Below, piece after piece: positions 17,295 to 25,565 of a stretch of DNA of 64,000 nucleotides. Source of the stretch: Streptomyces sp. WZ.A104. GTDB taxonomy: Bacteria > Actinomycetota > Actinomycetes > Streptomycetales > Streptomycetaceae. The stretch covers positions 1 through 64,000 of the forward strand of contig NZ_NWVL01000015.1 of the NCBI RefSeq assembly GCF_002382885.1, given 5' to 3'. The first letter of the stretch is position 1. Each line of letters opens with the position of its first letter. Under the pieces are notes generated by a model that was not told the origin of the DNA, made no database searches, and saw only the letters and a program-made list of their open reading frames with translations. The translations under genes and the position numbers were made by a program.

Positions 17295-17690
17295 ATGCAG
17301 TCCTACACAATCGGCCAGGCAGCACGACTTCTCGGGGTCAGTCCCGACACCGCCCGCCGCTGGGCGGACGCCGGACGGGTCGCGACCCATCGCGACGAGG
17401 CCGGGCGCCGTCTGATCGGCGGCCGCGCGCTGGCCGCCTTCTCGATCGAGGTCGGCCAGGGTGCGGGCGGCGAGGACGAGGCCCCCTACACCTCCGCCCG
17501 CAACGCGTTCCCGGGCATCGTCACCGCGGTGAAGCTCGGCGATGTGGCGGCCCAGGTCGAGATCCAGGCCGGTCCGCACCGGCTCGTCTCGCTCCTGACC
17601 AGGGAGGCGGTGGAGGAGCTGGGCCTTGAGGTCGGCATGCGGGCGACCGCCCGCGTGAAGTCGACCAGCGTGCACATCGACCGCGCCTGA
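17295..17690 (+). CDS. Molybdate-responsive HTH/TOBE regulator (ModE-like)
   Basis: 131 aa. An N-terminal MerR/excisionase-type helix-turn-helix (YTIGQAARLLGVSPDTARRW) is fused to a TOBE (Mop) domain (about residues 65-130) that in this family binds molybdate or tungstate. It precedes modA and modBC on the same strand and is probably their regulator. No Shine-Dalgarno is visible; TAGCGT lies 7 nt before the ATG, so the message may be leaderless. Confidence 0.85.
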   Translation: MQSYTIGQAARLLGVSPDTARRWADAGRVATHRDEAGRRLIGGRALAAFSIEVGQGAGGEDEAPYTSARNAFPGIVTAVKLGDVAAQVEIQAGPHRLVSLLTREAVEELGLEVGMRATARVKSTSVHIDRA

Positions 17691-17769
17691 GGCCAACGGG
17701 ACCGACCGGCCGGCAGCCCGCCGCTGCCCCCGTTCCGCACCGCCCACGCATCCAAGGAGCCTCAGCCTC

Positions 17770-18588
17770 GTGTCCCTCCAGCTCACCCGCCACCGCGCGG
17801 CCGCCGCCGCCCTGGCCACCGCGCTCCTCGTCCCGCTCGCCGCCTGCGGCAACGACGGTTCCGCAGGCGGCGAGGACAGCGGCAGCGGCGCGAAGCCGTC
17901 CGGCTCCGCCCCGGGCGCCCCGGCCGCCGGCCTGACCGTGCTGGCCGCCGCCTCGCTCACCGACGCCTTCGAGGAGGCGGGGGCGGCGTACGAGAAGGAG
18001 AACCCGGGCACGAAGGTCACGTTCTCCTTCGCGGGCTCCCAGGAGCTGGCCGCGCAGGTGAGGCAGGGCGCCCCCGCCGACGTCCTGGTCACCGCCGACA
18101 CCAGGACGATGGACGGTCTCTCCGGCGAGACCGGCACCCCGACCGTCATCGCCGGGAACCGCCTCGTCATCGCCGTCGGTAAAGGCAACCCGGAGAAGGT
18201 CGAGAGCCTCAAGGACCTCTCCGACCCCCGGCTGAAGGTCGTCCTGGCCGCCCCCGAGGTGCCGGTGGGCCGCTACGGCGAGCAGATCCTCGACGCGCAA
18301 CGGATCAAGGTGAAGCCGGTCTCCCAGGAACCCAGCGTCCGCGCGGTCCTCAGCAAGGTCGAGCTGGGCGAGGCGGACGCGGGCCTCGTCTACAGGACGG
18401 ACGCCGCGACCGCCACCGGCAAGGTCGACGCGATCGACATCCCGGACGCCGAGAACGCCGTCGCCTCCTACCCGGCCGCCATGCTGAAGGCGTCCGAGCA
18501 CACCGAGGCCGCCGCCGCGTTCGTCGCCTGGCTCACCACGCCCGCCGCGCAGAAGATCCTCCGGAGCGCGGGCTTCCAGCAGCCCTGA
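17770..18588 (+). CDS. modA: Molybdate ABC transporter substrate-binding lipoprotein ModA
   Basis: 272 aa. Lipoprotein signal peptide with lipobox LAAC (Cys about residue 26), then a Ser/Gly-rich linker and the ModA fold (LTVLAAASLTDAFEEAGAAY, TFSFAGSQELAAQV, DVLVTADTRTMD). GTG start with AAGGAG just upstream. Captures molybdate outside the membrane for the ModBC transporter encoded 83 nt downstream. Confidence 0.94.
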   Translation: MSLQLTRHRAAAAALATALLVPLAACGNDGSAGGEDSGSGAKPSGSAPGAPAAGLTVLAAASLTDAFEEAGAAYEKENPGTKVTFSFAGSQELAAQVRQGAPADVLVTADTRTMDGLSGETGTPTVIAGNRLVIAVGKGNPEKVESLKDLSDPRLKVVLAAPEVPVGRYGEQILDAQRIKVKPVSQEPSVRAVLSKVELGEADAGLVYRTDAATATGKVDAIDIPDAENAVASYPAAMLKASEHTEAAAAFVAWLTTPAAQKILRSAGFQQP

Positions 18589-18671
18589 CCGCACCCCGCA
18601 CACCCCGGCAGGCCCGTTCCGTCCGACGGGCCCGCCGGGTACCGCACTCCCGCCGCCCGACGAGGTCACTC

Positions 18672-20618
18672 ATGAAACGACCGGCACCGCACCCTACGCC
18701 CGGGGGCCGCGCCCCGCTCCTGCTGACGGTGCCCGCGCTGCTGGCCGTGGCGTTCCTGATGCTGCCGCTCGTCGGCATCCTGGCCCGTACCTCCTGGGGC
18801 GAGCTCGGGGCGCACCTCACCGCCGAGCCGACCACCCGGGCGCTCCGGCTCTCCCTGCTGGTCTCGCTCTGGTCGCTCGGGCTCTCGCTGCTGTTCGGGG
18901 TGCCGCTGGCCTGGCTGCTGGCCCGGGTGCCGTTCCCCGGCAAGGCGTTCGTCCGCTCGCTGGTGCTGCTGCCGATGGTGCTGCCGCCCACGGTCGGCGG
19001 GGTGGCCCTGCTGCTGGCCTTCGGCCGGCGCGGGCTGCTCGGGCCGTGGCTGGAGGACACCTTCGGCATCACGCTCCCCTTCCACACCTCGGGGGCCGTG
19101 CTGGCGGCGACGTTCGTCGCGATGCCGTTCCTGGTCATCTCGCTGGAGGGCGCGCTCGGCGGACTGCGCCCCCGGTACGAGGAGACCGCCGCGTCCCTCG
19201 GCGCCCCGCCGGTGCGGGTGTTCCTCACCGTGACGCTGCCGATGGTCGCCCCCGGGCTCATCGCCGGAGCCGCCCTGACCTGGGCGCGGGCGCTCGGCGA
19301 GTTCGGCGCGACCATCACCTTCGCCGGGAACCTCCCGGGCACCACGCAGACCCTGCCGCTCCAGGTGTACCTGCTGCTCCAGGACTCCCCGGAGGCCGCC
19401 ACCTCGGTGTCGCTGCTGCTCCTGGCCATCGCGATGATCGTGCTGATCGCCCTGCGCGGCCGCTGGACCGGCACCCCTGGCGACCACCGCGAGCGGACGG
19501 CCCGCCCGGAGGAGCCGGCGAGCACCACACCGGACGTCCTGCCCGAACCACCCCCGTACGTACGGGAGAAGGCCCCCCGGGAACGCTGGTCCCTGCACGC
19601 GGACGTCACCGGCTTCACCCGCCTCGCCCTGGACGCGGACCCCGGCACCACCATCGCGGTCGTCGGCCCCAACGGCGCGGGCAAGACCACCCTCCTGCGG
19701 GCCCTCCTCGGCCTCACGCCCCGCGCCCACGCCCGACTGCGCCTGGGCGACAGCGATGTGTCGGAACTCCCCCCGCACCGCCGGGGCGTCGCCTGGGTCC
19801 CCCAGGACGGGGCCCTCTTCCCGCACCTGAGCGCCCTGTCCAACACGGCGTACGGACTCCGCGCCCACGGCGTGCCCCGAGCGCAGGCCCGGCGCGAGGC
19901 CCAGGGCTGGCTGGACCGGCTCGGGGTGGGCCACCTCGCCCAGCACAGACCCGCGCAGCTCTCCGGCGGCCAGGCCCAGCGGGTCGCCCTGGCCCGCGCG
20001 CTGGCCGCCCGCCCGCGCCTCCTGCTGCTGGACGAACCTCTCGCCGCCCTCGACCAGAGCACCCGGGCCCGGGTGCGGCACACCCTGCGCGGGCACCTCG
20101 CGGAGTTCGGCGGGGTCTGCCTGATCGTCACGCACGACCCGGTCGAGGCGGTCTCGCTGGCCGACCGGGTCCTGGTGCTTGAGGACGGCAGGGTCTTCCA
20201 GGACGAGCCGCCCGCCGAGGTCACCCGGCACCCGCGCTCACCGTGGGTGGCCCGGATGCTGGGCCGCAACGCCTGGCCGGGGACCGCCACCGCCGACGGC
20301 CTCGCCCTGGAGGGCGGCGGGCACCTCGTGGTCGCCGAGCCCCTCCCCGCGAGCACGGACGCCCTCGCGGTCATCGCCCCGGAAGCCGTCTCCGTACACC
20401 GGGAGCGGCCCACCGGCAGCCCGCGCAACGTCTGGCCGGGCACGGTCCGCGAGATCACCTCGGGCGGCAGCAGACTGCGGCTGCTGATCACCTCGGCCGA
20501 GGCCCCGGACCTGGTCGCGGAGATCACCCCGCAGGCCGCGGCCGAACTGGGCATCGCCGAGGGGACACCCGTCTGGACGAGCGTGAAGGCGACGGAGGTG
20601 ACGGCCGTCCCCCTGTAG
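18672..20618 (+). CDS. modBC: Molybdate ABC transporter, fused permease-ATPase (ModB-ModC)
   Basis: 648 aa. Residues about 15-260 are the ModB permease with several membrane helices and the EAA loop (ETAASLGAPPVRVFLTVTLP); a Pro-rich linker follows; residues about 310-530 are the ModC ATPase with Walker A GPNGAGKTT, signature LSGGQAQR and Walker B LLLLDEPLAALD; the C-terminus (about 580-645) is a TOBE domain that senses molybdate. Fusion of the two subunits fixes the permease:ATPase ratio at 1:1. Encoded after modA. Confidence 0.94.
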   Translation: MKRPAPHPTPGGRAPLLLTVPALLAVAFLMLPLVGILARTSWGELGAHLTAEPTTRALRLSLLVSLWSLGLSLLFGVPLAWLLARVPFPGKAFVRSLVLLPMVLPPTVGGVALLLAFGRRGLLGPWLEDTFGITLPFHTSGAVLAATFVAMPFLVISLEGALGGLRPRYEETAASLGAPPVRVFLTVTLPMVAPGLIAGAALTWARALGEFGATITFAGNLPGTTQTLPLQVYLLLQDSPEAATSVSLLLLAIAMIVLIALRGRWTGTPGDHRERTARPEEPASTTPDVLPEPPPYVREKAPRERWSLHADVTGFTRLALDADPGTTIAVVGPNGAGKTTLLRALLGLTPRAHARLRLGDSDVSELPPHRRGVAWVPQDGALFPHLSALSNTAYGLRAHGVPRAQARREAQGWLDRLGVGHLAQHRPAQLSGGQAQRVALARALAARPRLLLLDEPLAALDQSTRARVRHTLRGHLAEFGGVCLIVTHDPVEAVSLADRVLVLEDGRVFQDEPPAEVTRHPRSPWVARMLGRNAWPGTATADGLALEGGGHLVVAEPLPASTDALAVIAPEAVSVHRERPTGSPRNVWPGTVREITSGGSRLRLLITSAEAPDLVAEITPQAAAELGIAEGTPVWTSVKATEVTAVPL

Positions 20619-20741
20619 CGGCGGCGCGGCGGCCGGGAACCTTCGCCCCCGTCGGCACGTACTTCCTACGACGGCCGAGAGGCGCGAGGAGATGCTTCGG
20701 TACGACGGCCGGAAGACGCACAGACGCACTACGGGGGACCC

Positions 20742-21107
20742 ATGGCACTGTTCGGCAACGCCCACACGATCAATCCGGCCACCGCCCAGCAGGACTACGC
20801 CCGGCTGCTCGGCCAGGGCGAGCAGGTGCACGCCGCGTTCCTGCTGATCCGCGACACGATCCTGTTCACGGACCGGCGGCTGATCCTCGTCGACAAGCAG
20901 GGCATCACCGGCAAGAAGGTGGAGTACCACTCCGTCCCGTATCGCAGCATCACCCACTTCGCCGTGGAGACGGCCGGGACGTTCGACCTCGACGCCGAGC
21001 TGAAGATCTGGATCTCGGGCAGCGCCACCCCGCTCCAGAAGACCTTCACCAAGGGCGTCGACATCTACGAGGTGCAGGCGATACTGACGCAGTTCGTCGC
21101 CCGGTAG
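20742..21107 (+). CDS. PH-like domain protein (bPH family)
   Basis: 121 aa, bacterial pleckstrin-homology-like fold: LLIRDTILFTDRRLILVDKQ, then YHSVPYRSITHFAVETAG and a final amphipathic helix. Members are small soluble proteins of unknown role, often linked to stress. Stands alone between modBC and a convergent amidase gene. Confidence 0.82.
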   Translation: MALFGNAHTINPATAQQDYARLLGQGEQVHAAFLLIRDTILFTDRRLILVDKQGITGKKVEYHSVPYRSITHFAVETAGTFDLDAELKIWISGSATPLQKTFTKGVDIYEVQAILTQFVAR

Positions 21108-21124
21108 CCATCCCGGCGCGGCGC

Positions 21125-21895
21125 TCAGAAGTACGGCCGCAGCCGGGCCGCCTCAGAGTGGCCCGGCACGGAGGCGCGCAGCTTCGCCGTGCGCTCCCGC
21201 AGCTGGGGCAGCAGCCCGTACAGCGCCTCGCCGGGGCAGCGGGTCTCATAGCTGTCACGGTGGCCGGAGATGACGTGCAGCCGGGCCACCTGGCCCTCGT
21301 CGAAGCGGCTCTCGTCGTTCGTCGAGACCAGCTCGACCGTGCCCAGCGGGTCCGCCCCGGGCCGCAGCTTCCAGGCGGCGAGCCGCACCAGCGCGTCCAT
21401 CATGGGCTTCGGCACCTCGGCTCCCTCGCCGAAGTTGCCGATCGCCGCGACGCCGACGGTGTCGGTGTTGAACCCCTTGGTGTGGGCCCCGAGCACCGCC
21501 CGGGCGACCCCGCCGCCCCGGCCCTCGTAGATCGTGCCGCAGCGGTCGACGAGGAAGTTGTAGCCGATGTCGTCCCAGCCGTCCTGCTCGATGTGCCCGC
21601 TCTGGACGGCCCGGATCAGTTCGGGGGCGTCCGCGCAGTCGTAGTGGTTGGGGTTGCCGGTGTGGTGCACGAACAGCGCCTTCGCCGCACCGGTGTAGTG
21701 CGGCCCCTCCTTCACCAGTTCCTCGTCCGCGTGCCACTCCCGGCGGCTGACGACGGCGGGCTGCGGGAGCCCGCGCGGCGGCCGGGGCCCGGTGGCCAGT
21801 TCCGCCCGGGGCGCGTGGACCGCCGGGCCGTCCCCGAACACCAGGAGGGCCAGGGGCAGGACCAGGACGCCCAGGACGAGTCGGCGGGACCACAT
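21125..21895 (-). CDS. Secreted N-acetylmuramoyl-L-alanine amidase (PGRP/amidase_2)
   Basis: 256 aa from the ATG at 21895 (GGTGGAG upstream). Signal peptide MWSRRLVLGVLVLPLALLVF. The PGRP zinc site is intact: VHHT, SGHRD and ETRCPG (His, His, Cys), so it should cleave the amide bond between muramic acid and L-Ala of peptidoglycan outside the membrane. Divergent from the permease gene. Confidence 0.9.
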   Translation of the reverse strand: MWSRRLVLGVLVLPLALLVFGDGPAVHAPRAELATGPRPPRGLPQPAVVSRREWHADEELVKEGPHYTGAAKALFVHHTGNPNHYDCADAPELIRAVQSGHIEQDGWDDIGYNFLVDRCGTIYEGRGGGVARAVLGAHTKGFNTDTVGVAAIGNFGEGAEVPKPMMDALVRLAAWKLRPGADPLGTVELVSTNDESRFDEGQVARLHVISGHRDSYETRCPGEALYGLLPQLRERTAKLRASVPGHSEAARLRPYF

Positions 21896-22067
21896 GGTCT
21901 CCACCCTGCGCCCCGGCCTCCGGCTTCGCAGAGGAGCGGGCCGATCGGGTGACCCCCGTCCAGCGTGGGCGTTTCGTCCGGAATGCACACCGGGGCGGGC
22001 GTTCTTACGATGAGGTCCGGATCATCCGCCGCACCCTGCGGGGGGAGCCCGGCCGGATCGAGGAACC

Positions 22068-23603
22068 ATGGCCCACGACCGTATGCAGGACGAACCCGCG
22101 GTCGGCCTGAAGCCGAACGCCATCGGGTTCGTCGACGCCCTCGTCATCGGCCTCAACTCGACCTCCCCGGCCTATTCGCTGGCCGCCGTGATCGGCCCGA
22201 TCGTGGCCCTGGCGGGGATCTACGCCCCGGGCGTCATGTTCGCCTCGTTCGTGCCGATGCTGCTGATCGCCTCGGCGTTCTACTACCTGAACAAGGTCGA
22301 CCAGGACTGCGGCACGACGTTCTCCTGGGTGACCCGGGCGATGGGCCCGTGGGCGGGCTGGCTCGGCGGTTGGGCGATCACCATGACCGGTGTGCTGGTG
22401 GTCGGTTCGCTGGCCGATGTGGCGGTGAGCTTCACCCTGCTGGCGGTGGGCCTGGACGGCTGGGTCGACAACGCCTTCGTCCGCCAGCTGCTGACCGTGC
22501 TGCTGATCATCGTGATGACCGGGCTCTGTGTGATCGGCACCGAGCTGTCGGCCAAGGTGCAGAACGCGCTGATCCTTCTTCAGGTCGCGTTCCTGCTGGT
22601 CTTCGTCGTGGTGGCGCTGTACCGGGTGTACGCGGGTACCACCGGCTTCGACTCGATCGAACCGTCCCTGAGCTGGCTGCACCCGTTCGGCGCCGGTGGC
22701 GCCGCGCTGACCGGCGGGCTGCTGCTCGGGGTGTTCATCTACTGGGGCTGGGAGTCCGCGGTCAACCTCACCGAGGAGACGGAGAACTCGGCGAGCGCCC
22801 CGGGCAAGGCGGGCCTGTGGTCCACCGTGGTGCTCCTGGTGACCTATCTGTCGGTCGCCATCGCGGTCGTCGCCTTCGCGGGCACGGCGTTCCTGGCGGA
22901 GAACGCGGGCGAGGAGGAGTTCATCTTCGCCCAGCTCGCCGGGGACGTCCTGGGCGGCTGGGACTGGATCCTGCTGCTCGCGGTGGCCACCTCGGCGATC
23001 GCCTCGACGCAGACGACGATCATCCCGGCGTCCCGGACCGCGCTGTCGATGGCCCGGCGTCAGGCACTGCCGCAGCACTTCGGGCACATCAGCCCCCGGT
23101 TCCGTACCCCGGACGTCAGTACGTGGTGGGTCGCCGCGATCGCGATCGCCTGGTACCTGGTGGTGAACCGGATCAGCACCGAAGCACTGTTCGACTCCCT
23201 CACCGCCCTGTCCCTGCTCATCGCCTTCTACTACGCGCTCACCGGGGTGGCCTGCGCGGTCTACTACCGGCGTCATCTCACCGAGAGCGTGCACAACTTC
23301 GTCCTCATCGGCCTCGGCCCCGTGGTCGGCGCCGGGCTGCTGACCTGGCTGCTGGTGCGCTCGGTGATGGACATGTCCGACCCGGCCAACTCCTACAGCG
23401 GCACGTCCTGGTTCGGGCTCGGCCCGCCGCTCGTCATCGGCATCGGGATCTCCGTGGTCGGCGTGGTCCTCATGGTGGTCTGGCGGCTGCGCGACGCGGT
23501 GTTCTGGCAGGAGCGGCCCTCGGTCCCCGACCCGGACCTGGTGCACGCCACGGTCACCAGGTCCGGTGAGCCCGCCGGCTCCGGTGACGGTAAGGGGCTC
23601 TGA
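22068..23603 (+). CDS. APC family amino acid permease
   Basis: 511 aa with about 12 membrane helices. The first helix contains the substrate-site motif GLNSTSPAYSLA typical of APC transporters, and the EAA-like loop lies around ASTQTTIIPASRTALSMAR. ATG at 22068 (second ATG at 22083 possible). Likely imports an amino acid or amine; specificity cannot be read from sequence. A UspA gene follows after 1 nt. Confidence 0.88.
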   Translation: MAHDRMQDEPAVGLKPNAIGFVDALVIGLNSTSPAYSLAAVIGPIVALAGIYAPGVMFASFVPMLLIASAFYYLNKVDQDCGTTFSWVTRAMGPWAGWLGGWAITMTGVLVVGSLADVAVSFTLLAVGLDGWVDNAFVRQLLTVLLIIVMTGLCVIGTELSAKVQNALILLQVAFLLVFVVVALYRVYAGTTGFDSIEPSLSWLHPFGAGGAALTGGLLLGVFIYWGWESAVNLTEETENSASAPGKAGLWSTVVLLVTYLSVAIAVVAFAGTAFLAENAGEEEFIFAQLAGDVLGGWDWILLLAVATSAIASTQTTIIPASRTALSMARRQALPQHFGHISPRFRTPDVSTWWVAAIAIAWYLVVNRISTEALFDSLTALSLLIAFYYALTGVACAVYYRRHLTESVHNFVLIGLGPVVGAGLLTWLLVRSVMDMSDPANSYSGTSWFGLGPPLVIGIGISVVGVVLMVVWRLRDAVFWQERPSVPDPDLVHATVTRSGEPAGSGDGKGL

Positions 23604-23604
23604 G

Positions 23605-24030
23605 ATGTCGGTTGTGCTCGGTTACGACGAATCCCCCGGCGCCGCCCGCGCCCTGCGCATCGCGATCGAGGTGGCGGCGGCGTACGGGGAGGAACTGATC
23701 CTCGTGTACGGGGCGGCCGCCCCGGGCCTGCGCGACGGGGCCGAATACCGCAGCCACTACGACGCGATCCGGCAGGCCGGGCGCGCCGGACTGGAGCACG
23801 CCCTGACGGCGGCCGAGGCGGCGGGCGTACCGGCGAGTGTGGAGGTGCTGGACGAGAGCCCGGCCCAGGCGCTCCTGGACGCCGCCCAGCGGCACGGGGC
23901 CCGGGTCATCGTGGTCGGCACCTGGGGCGAGAGCCCCATGCGCGGCGCGCTCCTCGGCTCGACCCCGCACAAGCTGCTGCACATGTCTCCCGTCCCGGTG
24001 CTGTGCGTCCCGACGGAGGACGCGCCCTGA
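23605..24030 (+). CDS. Universal stress protein (UspA domain)
   Basis: 141 aa single UspA domain, start ATG 1 nt after the permease stop. The ATP-binding glycine motif is recognisable (GTWGESPMRGALLGSTPHKLL) and the protein ends in the beta strand VPVLCVP. USP domains are often linked to APC permeases, and this one may regulate the preceding transporter. Confidence 0.9.
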   Translation: MSVVLGYDESPGAARALRIAIEVAAAYGEELILVYGAAAPGLRDGAEYRSHYDAIRQAGRAGLEHALTAAEAAGVPASVEVLDESPAQALLDAAQRHGARVIVVGTWGESPMRGALLGSTPHKLLHMSPVPVLCVPTEDAP

Positions 24031-24079
24031 GTGCCGGAGGAGGGCCCGCGCTCCCGAGAGCCGCCGAGGACGCGGGACC

Positions 24080-25306
24080 TCACCACGCCTCGCCGCTCTC
24101 CGCCGCGCGGGTCGGCGCCTCCGGCCCCGCACCGCCCTCCTCCCTCCGCAGCAGCCGGAACGCCAGCAGGGGGAACGTCAGCACCGACACCAGTGCCGCG
24201 GCGACCAGAGCGGCGGCCTCGCCCGTACCGATCACCTTGTCGTCCAGGCCGATGGCGGTGATCGCGACCACCAGCGGCAGACAGGTGGAGGAGAACAGCG
24301 CGAGCGCGGAGCGGGGGGCCCGCCCGGTCAGGTCGCGCGGGGCCAGGAGGTACGCCGGTACGCCCCGCACCAGCAGGAACAGCAGCAGGAAGACCGGCAC
24401 GAGCAGCAGCGGGCGGCCGCCGTCCAGGAGCGCCGCGAGGTCGAAGTCGATGCCCGTGACGACGTAGAAGAACGGGACCAGGAACCCGAAACCGATGGCC
24501 TCGATCCGCCCCAGGACCTCCCCGCTGCTCTCGGGCGCCGACCCCTGGAGGACCAGCCGGGTCAGCATCCCGGCGGCGAACGCGCCGAGCAGGGTGTCCA
24601 GGCCGAAGACATGGGCCAGGCCCAGCATCCCGGCGAGCAGCAGCATCACGAAGCGGACGGCGAACTGGCCGCTGCTGTGCAGGGTCATGGCGATGATCCG
24701 GGCGAACCACGGGGGCCGGGGCCGCATCGCCCAGAACACCGCGCCCACCGTGATGGCGGCGAACCCCGCCAGGACCATGCTCGCCGCCCCCGGACTCCGC
24801 CCGCTGAACAGCAGGGCCATCGCCACGATCGGCCCGAACTCGCCGACCGCCCCGAACGCCATCACCACCGACCCGAACCTCCCCTCCAGCCGCCCCGAGT
24901 CCCGCAGGATCGGCAGTACCGCCCCCAGGGCCGTGCTGGTGAGCGCGGTGCCGATCACCAGGCTCTTGGCCAGGTCCGCGCCGCTGAGGAGCAGGGCGAC
25001 CCCGAGCCCGGCGGCGAAGGAGAGGATCCAGGCCCCACCGCCCCGGCGCAGGGTGGCGCCACGGACCTCGGCGAACCGGATCTCGTACCCCGCGAGGAAG
25101 ATCAGCATCGAGAGGCCGAGGTCGGACAGGGCGTCGATGACCTGGTCGTGATGGGCCCAGCCGAGCACATCCGGCCCGACCAGGATGCCGAGCACGATCT
25201 CGAAGATGACGACGGGGACGGACAGCCACCGCCCGGTCGCATAGCCGAGCAGCGGGGCGAGAACCGCCAGGGCCATGATCAGGACGAGGGTCCCGGGGTG
25301 CTCCAT
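24080..25306 (-). CDS. Cation:proton antiporter (CPA2 / KefB-like)
   Basis: 408 aa from the ATG at 25306, about 11-12 membrane helices. Conserved Na/H exchanger features: LSDLGLSMLIFLAGYEI in the fourth helix region and TALTSTALGAVLPILRDSG. It lacks the TrkA-N cytoplasmic domain of full KefB proteins. Divergent from the MMPL exporter; the 259-nt intergenic region contains no other convincing gene. Confidence 0.88.
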   Translation of the reverse strand: MEHPGTLVLIMALAVLAPLLGYATGRWLSVPVVIFEIVLGILVGPDVLGWAHHDQVIDALSDLGLSMLIFLAGYEIRFAEVRGATLRRGGGAWILSFAAGLGVALLLSGADLAKSLVIGTALTSTALGAVLPILRDSGRLEGRFGSVVMAFGAVGEFGPIVAMALLFSGRSPGAASMVLAGFAAITVGAVFWAMRPRPPWFARIIAMTLHSSGQFAVRFVMLLLAGMLGLAHVFGLDTLLGAFAAGMLTRLVLQGSAPESSGEVLGRIEAIGFGFLVPFFYVVTGIDFDLAALLDGGRPLLLVPVFLLLFLLVRGVPAYLLAPRDLTGRAPRSALALFSSTCLPLVVAITAIGLDDKVIGTGEAAALVAAALVSVLTFPLLAFRLLRREEGGAGPEAPTRAAESGEAW

Positions 25307-25565
25307 CGCTCGTGTATAGCAAGGGATGCGCCGTAATCGACCGCATTGACACCGAAAGTGCACTACTGGGACGTCGCTCAGTCCGGGCAGTACGTGTCCC
25401 GCGTCGGGCGCGGCGGGGCGAACGCCGTATCGCCGTACAGGGCCCTGCGGACCGCACCCGTCACCCGTTTCCCCGCACCGGGGTGCCGCTCGGCGGCCGG
25501 AGCCATTGAATGCGAAGTCCGGGGCGATCGGGTATCGGGCATCGGGGTGGAGGCAGGAGAACGGC

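Noticed and set aside
25346..25374. TTGACA in the antiporter/MMPL intergenic region
   Set aside because: No acceptable -10 hexamer at 16-18 nt downstream on the plus strand.
23757..25457. 566-residue frame antisense to UspA and in a second frame of the antiporter region
   Set aside because: Arg/Gly/Pro-rich shadow of the antiporter gene; the true frame has membrane helices and a clear start at 25306.
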